From assembly GCF_002224675.1 (NCBI RefSeq), contig NZ_NMPZ01000021.1:1-64000 (forward strand): a DNA stretch of 64,000 nt, in the 5' to 3' direction. Position numbers and translations under genes: made by a program. The notes under the pieces are model-generated. The model did not search any database. It was given only the letters and a program-made list of their open reading frames with translations, and was not told the origin of the DNA. This stretch comes from Segatella copri. Its GTDB lineage: Bacteria > Bacteroidota > Bacteroidia > Bacteroidales > Bacteroidaceae. This document shows positions 8,509 through 17,227 of this stretch, piece after piece (position 1 is the stretch's first letter; each line of letters begins with the position of its first letter).

Positions 8509-9499
8509 AAGCTAAATAGTTTGCTATTTTCTGTTCTAAATCATAATTGCATGGCTGACTAGTCATTCCAAACTGACCTACAGGATTTATTTCCAAAAAG
8601 ACATAATGCCCTTTCTTATCAACTATAAAGTCTGCAGAACCACAATTTAAATCATACTTCTTATAAATTGCATTCAGTTTTGTCTCTATATCTATAGGTA
8701 GTTGATAAGGTTCGGTTCTGTTTGGTTTGGTATTACTGTATTTTCTGAAATCCACTTTTGTTTGCTCATTACTTTGAGAGAAAATAGCCATAGAATAGAA
8801 TTTCCCTTCAAGATAAAAAGAGCGAATTTCATAGGATTTGTCAATGATACTTGTGACCAAAGATGGAAATAGTGGTATATCTTTATCATAGAAATCCGCC
8901 TTATTGTGAGCCTCTGTGTATGTGTAGTATGATATCTTGTCAAACACATTGTAGATGCCATTATATATCGCTTTTGTAACGAATGGATCACTGATATTGT
9001 AAAGGTTTTGAAGTTGATTGTAGTTTGTAATCACTGCAAAATTAGGAGTTTCTAATCCTAATTCTCGTGCTGTATCCAATACTTCCAAACGATTCAAGCT
9101 CATAGCGTGAGGATTACCTATTTTAATTTTACAATGTTTGTACAGTGTTGTAAAGATATAATCGCGAAGGTCGTTCATTTCCATGAAAGCTATACTCTTA
9201 CTGCCATGAATTAACGCAGAAAGATCATGCTCGTCCACGATAAACTTATCAGGTAAACTTTTTGTGAAATTTTTCATTCCTAACCCACTTCTTCTCCACC
9301 AGGTAGCCGAAGCATTGAGAATATTAAAAACTCTACCTGTACGAATATTTTTAAACAGAATTTTTTCATTATCTATACCTATTAGCATATTTTCTGCCGT
9401 ATCAGGCTCTATGATAATCACATCCTGTTTCATCTGTTTTAATCGCTTAGCTACATCTATAGTTGAGAGATCATTTTCATTAGAAAAAATTACTATCAT
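8495..9499 (-). CDS. gwsG: ATP-grasp peptide maturase (GwsG-like)
   Basis: This 334-aa protein resembles ATP-grasp ligases of the microviridin/graspetide type and specifically the maturase of 'grasp-with-spasm' systems. Visible features are the N-terminal ATWWRRSGLG segment (about residue 65), a central ATP-grasp core and the C-terminal metal/ATP motif YVFLEINPVGQFGM (about residues 305-318). Related enzymes activate Asp or Glu side chains with ATP and join them to Thr, Ser or Lys to make macrocycles. The precursors carry conserved Thr, Asp and Lys that could serve as donors and acceptors. It is the first enzyme gene after the precursor array. Confidence 0.85.
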   Translation of the reverse strand: MIVIFSNENDLSTIDVAKRLKQMKQDVIIIEPDTAENMLIGIDNEKILFKNIRTGRVFNILNASATWWRRSGLGMKNFTKSLPDKFIVDEHDLSALIHGSKSIAFMEMNDLRDYIFTTLYKHCKIKIGNPHAMSLNRLEVLDTARELGLETPNFAVITNYNQLQNLYNISDPFVTKAIYNGIYNVFDKISYYTYTEAHNKADFYDKDIPLFPSLVTSIIDKSYEIRSFYLEGKFYSMAIFSQSNEQTKVDFRKYSNTKPNRTEPYQLPIDIETKLNAIYKKYDLNCGSADFIVDKKGHYVFLEINPVGQFGMTSQPCNYDLEQKIANYLAYGHQ

Positions 9500-9559
9500 C
9501 TTCTTCTGAATTAAGCAAAGAGCGGAGGGGAGGATTGGCTCCTCTTCGTTCTTCTAAAT

Positions 9560-9727
9560 TTAAATATCTACATCACAAGATTTCTGGTCTGCATCTCTGT
9601 TGTTGCTTGTTGTACTACAGTTAACAGTTCCAGAATAATCACCAGTGCTACCACCACAAATGGCTAACATGGATTCAACTTCCAGACTATCATGCTGAAA
9701 AATTGATAAGTCTATTTTTTTATCCAT
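9560..9727 (-). CDS. precursor peptide E (55 aa), divergent core
   Basis: This short gene encodes a 55-aa peptide with leader MDKKIDLSIFQHDSLEVESM, the processing site LAICGG and a core that contains SGTVNC and ends DADQKSCDVDI. The leader pattern (short basic start, hydrophobic L/F positions, GG) and the C-terminal DADxKxCDVD motif match the other four precursors. The GG suits cleavage by the operon's C39 exporter. Core cysteines could be oxidised by the VKOR fusion. It lies 60 bases upstream of the ATP-grasp start. Confidence 0.8.
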   Translation of the reverse strand: MDKKIDLSIFQHDSLEVESMLAICGGSTGDYSGTVNCSTTSNNRDADQKSCDVDI

Positions 9728-9738
9728 TGAATGCAAGA

Positions 9739-9915
9739 TTAATCTGTGTCCATATCACAAGTTTTATTGTCACCATCTGCACCTGTCGTACATGTTAAAC
9801 AACCACAAGTACCAGTATCATTATGGGTATGACCACCACTTCCACCCATGACATTCAACATATCATCAATTCTGATACTAGATACCTTAAAATCAGCTAA
9901 TTTAAATTTTTCCAT
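9739..9915 (-). CDS. precursor peptide D (58 aa), Gly/Thr/Cys-rich core
   Basis: This peptide begins MEKFKLADFKVSS, has the leader end DDMLNVMGG and a core rich in Gly, Thr and Cys (TGTCGCLTCTTGADGDNKTC) that ends DMDTD. I chose the ATG at 9915 rather than the in-frame ATG at 9957 because it gives the MEKxxLxxF leader start shared with the other precursors. The core has four cysteines and differs strongly from the triplet copies, while keeping the DxDxKxCDxD tail. Probably a second substrate of the same maturases. Confidence 0.8.
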   Translation of the reverse strand: MEKFKLADFKVSSIRIDDMLNVMGGSGGHTHNDTGTCGCLTCTTGADGDNKTCDMDTD

Positions 9916-10124
9916 ATCAATTATGATTAACTTAGATAAAAGCCAAACATGAATCATTTTCCTATTATGCCTTAGACCGTTCTGACCAAGAAAAGGGTAG
10001 CCACTTAACTGTCGCTAACGGTATTCCTGCTCCAATAGGGAGTTTTTTCTATGATTCTGGGAGTTTTTATCTAATGAATTTATATATGGTCCTCTGAGAG
10101 ACTTTCACTTTCCCATTGGACTAA

Positions 10125-10286
10125 TTACCAATCTACATCACATGTTTTGTGATCTGCATCACTGCCATTGCATTGGGTCTGGCAATGGACCGTTCCTGAC
10201 GAATCACTTGAACCACCTGACGTGTGAAGCATCTCATTGATAGCAAGACTGTTCTCTTTAAACTCGGAGAGATTAATTTTTTTCAT
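10125..10286 (-). CDS. precursor peptide C (53 aa), tandem copy 3
   Basis: This is the third gene in transcription order of a tandem triplet. It has the leader MKKINLSEFKENSLAINEML, processing site HTSGG and a 28-residue core with SGTVHCQTQCNGSDAD and tail DHKTCDVDW. It differs from its sisters at residue 2 (K instead of E) and in QTQC instead of QTRC. Start, GG and stop sit at the same places in all three copies. Confidence 0.85.
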   Translation of the reverse strand: MKKINLSEFKENSLAINEMLHTSGGSSDSSGTVHCQTQCNGSDADHKTCDVDW

Positions 10287-10354
10287 TGATAACCCTTTTT
10301 ATAGTTAGACAATATGTGTTCTTTTAAGGCATCCACTTCTTCCCATTGGACTAA

Positions 10355-10516
10355 TTACCAATCTACATCACATGTTTTGTGATCTGCATCACTGCCATTG
10401 CATCTGGTCTGGCATTGGACCGTTCCTGACGAATCACTTGAACCACCTGACGTGTGAAGCATCTCATTGATAGCAAGACTGTTCTCTTTAAACTCAGAGA
10501 GATTAATCTTTTCCAT
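10355..10516 (-). CDS. precursor peptide B (53 aa), tandem copy 2
   Basis: This is the second tandem copy, starting MEKINLSEFKENSLAINEML with HTSGG and the core segment GTVQCQTRCNGSDAD. Its core differs from copies 1 and 3 at one residue before the first cysteine (Q instead of H). The copy is 230 bases from copy 3, including nearly identical spacer DNA, so the repeat arose by recent tandem duplication. Confidence 0.85.
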   Translation of the reverse strand: MEKINLSEFKENSLAINEMLHTSGGSSDSSGTVQCQTRCNGSDADHKTCDVDW

Positions 10517-10583
10517 TGATACTTTTTTTATAGTTAGACAATATGTGTTCTTTTAAGGCATCCACTTCTTCCCATTGGACTAA

Positions 10584-10745
10584 TTACCAATCTACATCAC
10601 ATGTTTTGTGATCTGCATCACTGCCATTGCATCTGGTCTGGCAATGGACCGTTCCTGACGAATCACTTGAGCCACCTGACGTGTGAAGCATCTCATTGAT
10701 AGCAAGACTGTTCTCTTTAAACTCGGAAAGATTAATTTTTTCCAT
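10584..10745 (-). CDS. precursor peptide A (53 aa), tandem copy 1
   Basis: This is the first tandem copy, directly after the glycosyltransferase-like gene (66 bases). It has the same leader, GG site and tail as copies 2 and 3, with core segment GTVHCQTRCNGSDAD. Several base differences among the copies are silent (for example GGC/GGT in the Gly-Gly site), consistent with selection to keep the peptide. Confidence 0.85.
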   Translation of the reverse strand: MEKINLSEFKENSLAINEMLHTSGGSSDSSGTVHCQTRCNGSDADHKTCDVDW

Positions 10746-10811
10746 TGATACTTTTTTTATTGTTAGACAATATGTGTTCTTTTAAGGCATCCACTTCTTC
10801 CTATATCTATT

Positions 10812-12170
10812 CTATTGCTTAAGCAATATCCTATCATATTCCTGTTTCGTTACAGGAAGCATCACTCCTATATCCACGAGCAAGAAAATTCGTTTCCAAA
10901 GAACTTTGATGTAATTCTGCTTTTCGGAGTCAGGAAAAGACTCGTCAAGATACGTCAAAGCTTTAATTTCAAACACCTTACGCTCGCAAGCTCTTCCGAC
11001 TGCCTCAAAAATAATCTTATCTATTCTCAAGGCAGGAAATGACAACTCGCTATTCCGCAAACCTTTTACGATGATTCTATCATCTTCAAGATGAAAATCA
11101 GTAGTTCGCATTATGTAAAAAATCGTATTAGTAGACAGCAGTTGCTGAAGTTCCCAACTTTTACCCAGTGAAGTCACTTCTCGCATGAGTACAGAAGTAT
11201 TTTTGGGTAATTGTACTTTACCTAACACAAGTTTTCTCATGTAGTCTTGCTCTAATAAAGATGTACATTCTGTGGTATACTCATAGTCTGAGGCTGTAAA
11301 TATCTCAGGCAAAGCAAACAACCGCTCTAGTCTTTGATAATATTCCGGATAATATCTTATAACGAAAGACTCCATTTTCTTACATACCTGCAATTGCTTT
11401 TTATAGAAACCAAGAAGATGTAAGTATTTTCTTTTGTCAGGTACTTCATCGAAATTGGCAAAATCATGATATTGATTATCACCAATGTTTTCATGTATAA
11501 AGCAGCCTGTAGTTTTGCCTTCGGAAAGCACCATCTCATATAGTAAAACTTGTTCAAAGAATATATTGAAATTAGTTCCCTGCAGCTTATTTACCATTTT
11601 GATATTTTTATCTACAAAATCAAATGCCTTATAGGTATATCGCTGAATAAAATCAATATCTGTACCTCCAAAAATGCCCATATTATAAGCTTTATTATCA
11701 ATATGAAGGTCATATCGTTTCATTTCCTCTGGCATATAGCTGATAGCATGACGGATATCACGCCACATCTTTCCATAATAGTCAGTTGTGGTTTCTTCAT
11801 TCTGGACAATGAGATCATGATTCTTTAGGCTTTCATCAATTTTTGTCCAAATGAAAACATCGCCATCAACATGGATAAATGGTTCCTTTATAGACTGGTA
11901 GGCCTTAATTTTTGCCAATGCCCACAAGTTCGGATTATAATGATTCAGGCAGTCAAGAGATACGATTACATCCGTATATGGCAAGTGCAATTTGTTGATA
12001 AGAACATCATATCCTTGACTGTCGGTTACCAAAGTAACATCATCATAATAACGTCGTAACTGATTACAACTAATAATCCAACTCAGATAGTTGAATATAG
12101 GTAAAAGCCATCCATAACTATCGGTCAGGCTGTTCTTGTTACCGGTCCAAAAACTTTGTATAATTTTCAT
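10812..12170 (-). CDS. glycosyltransferase-like protein (DUF6734-like)
   Basis: This 452-aa soluble protein starts MKIIQSFWTGNKNSLTDSYG and has a nucleotide-sugar-transferase-like segment FIHVDGDVFIWTKI (about residues 97-110) with a D-G-D that looks like a metal-binding DxD. I recall the uncharacterised family DUF6734 for such proteins; the assignment is from memory. It starts 4 bases after the stop of the TonB receptor gene and precedes the precursors by 66 bases. A role in glycosylating the peptide is possible but only inferred. It lacks signal peptide and membrane spans. Confidence 0.65.
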   Translation of the reverse strand: MKIIQSFWTGNKNSLTDSYGWLLPIFNYLSWIISCNQLRRYYDDVTLVTDSQGYDVLINKLHLPYTDVIVSLDCLNHYNPNLWALAKIKAYQSIKEPFIHVDGDVFIWTKIDESLKNHDLIVQNEETTTDYYGKMWRDIRHAISYMPEEMKRYDLHIDNKAYNMGIFGGTDIDFIQRYTYKAFDFVDKNIKMVNKLQGTNFNIFFEQVLLYEMVLSEGKTTGCFIHENIGDNQYHDFANFDEVPDKRKYLHLLGFYKKQLQVCKKMESFVIRYYPEYYQRLERLFALPEIFTASDYEYTTECTSLLEQDYMRKLVLGKVQLPKNTSVLMREVTSLGKSWELQQLLSTNTIFYIMRTTDFHLEDDRIIVKGLRNSELSFPALRIDKIIFEAVGRACERKVFEIKALTYLDESFPDSEKQNYIKVLWKRIFLLVDIGVMLPVTKQEYDRILLKQ

Positions 12171-12174
12171 TTTC

Positions 12175-14487
12175 TTATTTCTTTATATCAGGCAAGCGAT
12201 TAGTCTCATTGTTGCTGATGTTTATATCTGCCTTTTTAGCTTTTTGCTTGCCGAAATTATAAGTCAATCCCACACGGAATGAGGTGTTGTCATTGTTTAT
12301 TCTGTTTCTAAAGACATAATCTTTATATTCAGTTCTGTTATTGCTCTTAGTACCACTAAAGATGTCTTGGGCTTGTATATTCAAAAGAAGTTTGTTCTTA
12401 ATAATATCAATCTTGCATCCTAAGCCGACACAATCGATGTTTCCAGTGTGAAAGGATTCTTCTATTCCTGGAAGCACATGATAATAGTTCGCATAAAAGT
12501 TCAAGACTTTGTAACGGTAATTTAAATTGGCAGAAAAAGATGTGTTCAGACTTCGCAAATCTTTGTCATCCAGCTCGTCAATGTAAGATTTTGCTTTAAC
12601 GTAGAACATAGATACACTTGAATACAAATTGAATTTTCCAAATGAGAAATTATAACTAGCATCCGTACCAAAAGTATTAATGGTAAGACAATTCTTTGGA
12701 GAATACTTGGTGAACAAGTCATTCACTACCTGAGTCAGATTCTGTATGGCATCAGATGTGTGATAATAATACAGGTTAAAAGAGAAATTCCCTTTAAACA
12801 CATAGTTAAACTCCAAATTGTCCATGACCGATGGTGTAAGTCTATCATTACCTTCGGTGTATGTGTAGGTGTTACGAAAAACACGTGTAGGATTCATATC
12901 ATTCATAGAAGGTCTGTCAATACGTTTGCTGTAGCTTAAGGCAAAGGAATGATTATCTGAAGGATTGTATGAGATTTCTGCAAATGGAAACCAGTGATCA
13001 TATTTATTAGAAACGGACAGTCCTTCCAAGGTTATTCCATCATCATTGGTGTGTTCATACCGTAAACCAGCTTTGGCGTAAAAAGAACCAAACATTCGGT
13101 TGACATCTGCATAGAAGGCTGTTACCGTTTCTTTATATAAAAAACCATTTCTAATTCCAAACTCAGAGACATTATTGGTCCTGAAATGGGAATATTTTCC
13201 ACCTAACTCAAAATTTAGCCAAGTAAATGGAAGGTTTAAATCTGCGCTCAGGGTATTGACGATATAGCTATAATCATTATTGCTGTTCGAGAAGCTGTGT
13301 GCTGTACTCGAATCAAAATTCTGATTAATTTTGTCAATGACATGGATATAGTTGTAATTTATCGTTATTTTTTTTCCTAAGCTATCAAGTTTCCAGTCCA
13401 CATAGGGGGAGATTGTCTCCAAACGGTATTTATCGTGATTCGACTCGGAATAAGAATTCGATGGATATGCGTCTGCATTGAAAGTCATCTGCCCTATTTG
13501 GTGGGCTTTACTGCGAGAATTATTTAATGTTGCAAAAAATCCCAAATTCAAATCGCCTAATTGGTAATTGCTATTTAGATTCTGGCCTAGTATGTCATAC
13601 CTATTTAAAGTATTGTCGGTCGTAAAGCGCATATAGTCAGGATAAGAATAAGTATTCTGTACTATTTGGCGGCGCTTTTCATTGGAATTATTTATTTTGT
13701 ATTCAACAGAAAAATTGCCTGAAGAAAAAGACAGTCCAAATCCTTCTTCTGCGCTAAAGTGAGAGCGTTGTGTTAACACCGTGTGGACATTCCCATCAAA
13801 CCCCACAGGCTTACTCTTTAGAATAATATTGATTACTCCGCAATTGCCTTCTGCATCAAATTCGGCAGAAGGATTGGTTACAAGTTCTATTTTGCTTACA
13901 TTTTCAGATGGTAAGGTGCGTAGGTACATATCCAAATCTTTACCATCTAAGTTAATGCGATGGCCATTAACCAAAACAACTACACCGTTTTTGCCAATAA
14001 TCTTTATTTCATCACTTGTCGGATCTATACGAGGAATATTATGGAGCATATCTCGCATATTGAAACCACTGGCAAAGGGACTGTTTTGAACAAGATAAAC
14101 AAGTTTGCCAGCTTTCTGGCTAAATAGTCTGCGCTGAGAGGTAATCATCACCTCATTCAGTGTGTGCTCCTTCACAGTCAACATGATATCGCCCAAATCA
14201 ACATTGTTGTGTACGTCAATGGTGTCAGCTTTTAATATATCACCTAATTGTCTGTATCTGACGACAAACTTTCCTGACGGTAAAGAGAATGTAAACTTTC
14301 CTTGATTATCAGAAAAACCACTGGAGATAGTTTCTCCATCAAGATGACTTACTATTATTTCCGTGGCTTCCAACGGTAAAGAGCCTTCTGCTTTATCAAA
14401 TAGTCTTCCTGTTAAATTCCATTCTTGAGCAAATGCCATATTATTCGATATGGATAATGCTATAATAATTATAAACCTTAGTTTCAT
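12175..14487 (-). CDS. TonB-linked outer-membrane receptor of the RiPP operon
   Basis: This 770-aa protein has a signal peptide (cut after about NNMAFAQ), a carboxypeptidase-regulatory-like domain (about 25-110), a plug domain (about 115-225, with DMLHNIPRIDPTSDE) and a beta-barrel of the Bacteroidetes outer-membrane type 3 kind ending LTYNFGKQ, followed by a short charged tail. It is the first gene of the operon and probably co-transcribed with the maturation genes. It may move the mature peptide, or a complex it binds, across the outer membrane; direction of transport cannot be read from sequence. Confidence 0.82.
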   Translation of the reverse strand: MKLRFIIIIALSISNNMAFAQEWNLTGRLFDKAEGSLPLEATEIIVSHLDGETISSGFSDNQGKFTFSLPSGKFVVRYRQLGDILKADTIDVHNNVDLGDIMLTVKEHTLNEVMITSQRRLFSQKAGKLVYLVQNSPFASGFNMRDMLHNIPRIDPTSDEIKIIGKNGVVVLVNGHRINLDGKDLDMYLRTLPSENVSKIELVTNPSAEFDAEGNCGVINIILKSKPVGFDGNVHTVLTQRSHFSAEEGFGLSFSSGNFSVEYKINNSNEKRRQIVQNTYSYPDYMRFTTDNTLNRYDILGQNLNSNYQLGDLNLGFFATLNNSRSKAHQIGQMTFNADAYPSNSYSESNHDKYRLETISPYVDWKLDSLGKKITINYNYIHVIDKINQNFDSSTAHSFSNSNNDYSYIVNTLSADLNLPFTWLNFELGGKYSHFRTNNVSEFGIRNGFLYKETVTAFYADVNRMFGSFYAKAGLRYEHTNDDGITLEGLSVSNKYDHWFPFAEISYNPSDNHSFALSYSKRIDRPSMNDMNPTRVFRNTYTYTEGNDRLTPSVMDNLEFNYVFKGNFSFNLYYYHTSDAIQNLTQVVNDLFTKYSPKNCLTINTFGTDASYNFSFGKFNLYSSVSMFYVKAKSYIDELDDKDLRSLNTSFSANLNYRYKVLNFYANYYHVLPGIEESFHTGNIDCVGLGCKIDIIKNKLLLNIQAQDIFSGTKSNNRTEYKDYVFRNRINNDNTSFRVGLTYNFGKQKAKKADINISNNETNRLPDIKK

Positions 14488-15244
14488 AATAATGCAACGA
14501 GTCCGCTTGAGAAAATTTTCTGCTATCCTTGCATGACTTGGTAACTATAGTTTTTAAAGCCTTAGCCATAGGAAAGAAAAACTCAAGTTTTCTCCTTTTT
14601 TAAATGTTATACATATTGCGGAGGTATACAGCCTCTTTCTTTCCATTTGCAAAAGTACTAAAAATGCAGATACGAAGAACTTTTATGTTGATATTTTAAA
14701 CTGAATTAAACTTATAAACAGCAAAATTATACTTACTTAAACAAAACTGTGTCTTTTATTACAAAAATACGGTTCTAACGTGACTTTTGTCTATTGGTCT
14801 TTAGTGTTATCTTTCAAATTCATATTTACATTTTGCACATGAGAATAAAATTAAACTATCATGGTTGAACACAAACGTTATTAAAACAAAAACTGCGATT
14901 AGAAAATCCTCACTTTGGGCTGGAATCCTAATCGCAGTGTAGAACATGTATATAATAATACAGTTCTGAGTTCTACTGTGTTTTATTGATAGTTTCATAA
15001 GATAGGCTTCACCTAGGCAATTGAAGCAAGCTTCATTGCTCTCGATTTGCACTATCATTGATAACATTGCACGGAACTTGCCCGTGCAAACTTTAAAAGT
15101 TAGTTCTCGCATAACCAAGACAGCACAAAGGCAACGCTTACCCTTGGCATTGCATACAGAATTATGAAAAGTCGGATTTGTCTGCCCTTTGTTCCTGAAT
15201 AGATGACACATTAAATGTCCTTGTTTATGTAATGCTTATGTCAG
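14488..15244. other. intergenic region upstream of the RiPP operon
   Basis: No convincing gene is visible. A 155-base leader separates the likely promoter from the receptor start. At 14892-14902 and 14928-14938 a perfect 11-bp inverted repeat (ACTGCGATTAG / CTAATCGCAGT) forms a possible stem with a 25-base loop. The right part (about 15105-15200) shares short blocks with the DNA downstream of the complete susD gene (35735-35865), consistent with both being susCD surroundings. Confidence 0.5.
14650..14657 (-). promoter_or_regulatory. -7 box for RiPP operon
   Basis: On the minus strand this reads TACTTTTG, a full match to TAnnTTTG. It lies about 160 bases upstream of the receptor start. No second promoter of this quality was seen within the operon, and most junctions overlap or are short. 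Confidence 0.45.
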
Positions 15245-15590
15245 CTCTTACTCGTAGCCCTTGTTCTGCTTCAGCTTTTTGTTCAGATCCAGACATCTTT
15301 GCAGTATGGAGGTTGTACCACGTACTCGCACACTATTGAGCATAGCTCATACGATCCAGACCGTTGGATGTCACATTGACACCAGCAGCCTGACCACTCA
15401 ACACGTAAAGGGCATTGTTGGCCGCACCCTTGTTGGAATGATTTCCAACTATTTTTATAATATTACTTCCATTGTCAATGGAGTCTTTCCGTTCTGCAGG
15501 AACTTGCTTTTGTGCATGAGCCAAAGAACTGCAAAAGAGTGCAATGAGAAGTAATGTAAAGTCTTTTTTTCTCTTTGCCATTTTCAATTT
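15245..15590 (-). pseudogene. scar of a deleted susCD pair
   Basis: From 15581 downward the sequence encodes the first about 70 residues of a SusC protein almost identical to the gene at 37563-40262 (signal peptide and S-D-N-G-S-N region). An extra base near 15347 shifts the frame relative to the intact gene. At about 15305 it switches directly to codons RCLDLNKKLKQNKGYE plus stop (15248-15298), the C-terminus of a SusD protein. Thus about 4.2 kb, comprising most of susC and most of susD, has been lost. Its SusD tail differs from the intact SusD here, so it derives from a paralogous pair. Confidence 0.85.
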
Positions 15591-15738
15591 CTCTTACTTT
15601 GGTTATGGATGATTTCCGATACGCAAAGATAAGGTGCAATACATTAAAAAACGTATATAAACTCCAATATTTATGTATTTTTACCTCGCCACCATCAGTT
15701 TGTTTTCGCATTTAATGAGAATTGGATTTTGTGCAATG

Positions 15739-17202
15739 TTATTTCTTTTTTAATCTAATTTTATAGCCCGACCACAAGCACCAAAACGCAAGAATGCCCA
15801 TAACAAAGATGAATATGTATGTGGCTATCGTTCCAATGAAAATTCTGCCACTATGCACCTCTAATGCCACATTCCAAAGCGACATCGGAAGTTGGTTCAT
15901 GCTCGAAGGTTGAGGGGCAAAGTTTGTTCCCTCGTAATATTCCGCTACGACAGGGGTGGAAAAGTCTTGGCTCATACCTGCGACTGCTTTCTTTCCGAAT
16001 GGTGCTCCTGCTTCATTCGGTGCAGGTTTGTTCGTAAAGTAATCGGTAGCAGTTCCTTGTCGTCTGTCCCAAACAAACAAGCCGCTAAATGAACCGCAAA
16101 GCCATCTACCATTTGCATCTTTCTGTAATACATTCAATCCCATCACGCTGACAGGTGGAACAGAAGTAATAATTTTCACTGTAGCATTTTTGATATTCAA
16201 TGAATAGAATCCTTCCGATGAGGATAACAGCCAATCATGGCAGTTCTCATCATAACGAATTATGCGGAGCTTGTCGTTCCAAGGATTCTTGCTTCTGAGT
16301 GTTGTGCCTGGGATAGACGGAATCTTGCTTAACACTAATGCTATAATCACAGGAGGGCGGAGACACCAACCCGTCAGTGCAATCAAGAGCGCAAGTATGA
16401 TAGTATATCGCCCGATTCTGTCATGCAGATGAAGCGAGGTTTGCAGTAATGCCTTTCGCTTCGGTCTCAGCCAAAAGACGAAACCCGTAATACAGAGAAC
16501 CACAAGAATAATGGCTATGGCATCAACCACAATCTTTCCAGTTATTCCGAAAAGTTCTCCACTATGGAGTAGCCAAACGGTACGAAAGGCAGTTACTTTG
16601 CCGTCATAATCCTTTGGCGCATGAAGTTGAATGCGCTTAAAAGTCTTATAAGGAGGAAGCGAGGTATAGACAAAGGAACGACTGAGCACTACAAGGGTGT
16701 CGCCATGCGAAGCGATGTCCGTAAATTTCTCCTCATCCTCCAGTGACATATTCACCTCATGCCATTTGTTATGCACTCCATAGCGATAAAGCCCGAAAGG
16801 TGAGACTGCAAATATCCTTCCATTATCAAGCCTTATGACATTTTTGATTTGACGATAGTCTGCACCTTCTGGCAACCCCTCATTGAAATCCTTGAAGTAG
16901 GAAGCCTTGGAGTCGGTGAGCCAGATGCCACCATTGCCATAAAGCAACAGTTGGCGACAAGAATCCACATTCCTCATGGAATCTACCATTAAATCCTTGC
17001 CAATGTCAAGCGTGCCTCGTAGCAATCCACCGTTCCAATTCCGAAACTCATAACGACTTGGCAGGTACTTCCTGCTCACGTTCACATCCTTGATGAGTGA
17101 ACGATGATTGAGCAGGATGCCTGACACGCAGAACATCAGCATGAAGAAGCTCAAGCCGATACCAAGCCATTTATGTTGTTTTCTCCAAGTTCCTTTCTTC
17201 AT
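15739..17202 (-). CDS. PepSY-associated membrane protein
   Basis: This protein of 487 aa (start at 17202, MKKGTWRKQHKWLG; an upstream in-frame start at 17265 would overlap the preceding gene) belongs to the PepSY-associated TM helix type. It has an N-terminal span with GIGLSFFMLMFCVSGILLNH, a large periplasmic part, two central spans (about 235-290) and a final span. Such proteins accompany siderophore and haem receptors and are thought to help reduce or release iron. It is the last gene of the haem-uptake-like operon. A conserved 'HKWLG' and 'LLHSGELFG' suit the family. Confidence 0.75.
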   Translation of the reverse strand: MKKGTWRKQHKWLGIGLSFFMLMFCVSGILLNHRSLIKDVNVSRKYLPSRYEFRNWNGGLLRGTLDIGKDLMVDSMRNVDSCRQLLLYGNGGIWLTDSKASYFKDFNEGLPEGADYRQIKNVIRLDNGRIFAVSPFGLYRYGVHNKWHEVNMSLEDEEKFTDIASHGDTLVVLSRSFVYTSLPPYKTFKRIQLHAPKDYDGKVTAFRTVWLLHSGELFGITGKIVVDAIAIILVVLCITGFVFWLRPKRKALLQTSLHLHDRIGRYTIILALLIALTGWCLRPPVIIALVLSKIPSIPGTTLRSKNPWNDKLRIIRYDENCHDWLLSSSEGFYSLNIKNATVKIITSVPPVSVMGLNVLQKDANGRWLCGSFSGLFVWDRRQGTATDYFTNKPAPNEAGAPFGKKAVAGMSQDFSTPVVAEYYEGTNFAPQPSSMNQLPMSLWNVALEVHSGRIFIGTIATYIFIFVMGILAFWCLWSGYKIRLKKK

Positions 17203-17227
17203 TGATTTCCTTATCTGATTATCTATC

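Larger units (their letters stand above)
10100..10795 (-). repeat. three tandem 230-bp units carrying precursor genes
   Basis: The units repeat at 230- and 229-base intervals. Each holds a precursor gene and a spacer of about 67 bases, including a shared stretch near the motif CATCCACTTCTTCCCATTGG. Only a few substitutions separate the units. Confidence 0.9.

Noticed and set aside
14807..15211. Minus-strand 134-codon frame upstream of the RiPP operon
   Set aside because: Composition is irregular, no domain or signal is visible, and part of it aligns with non-coding DNA near susD.
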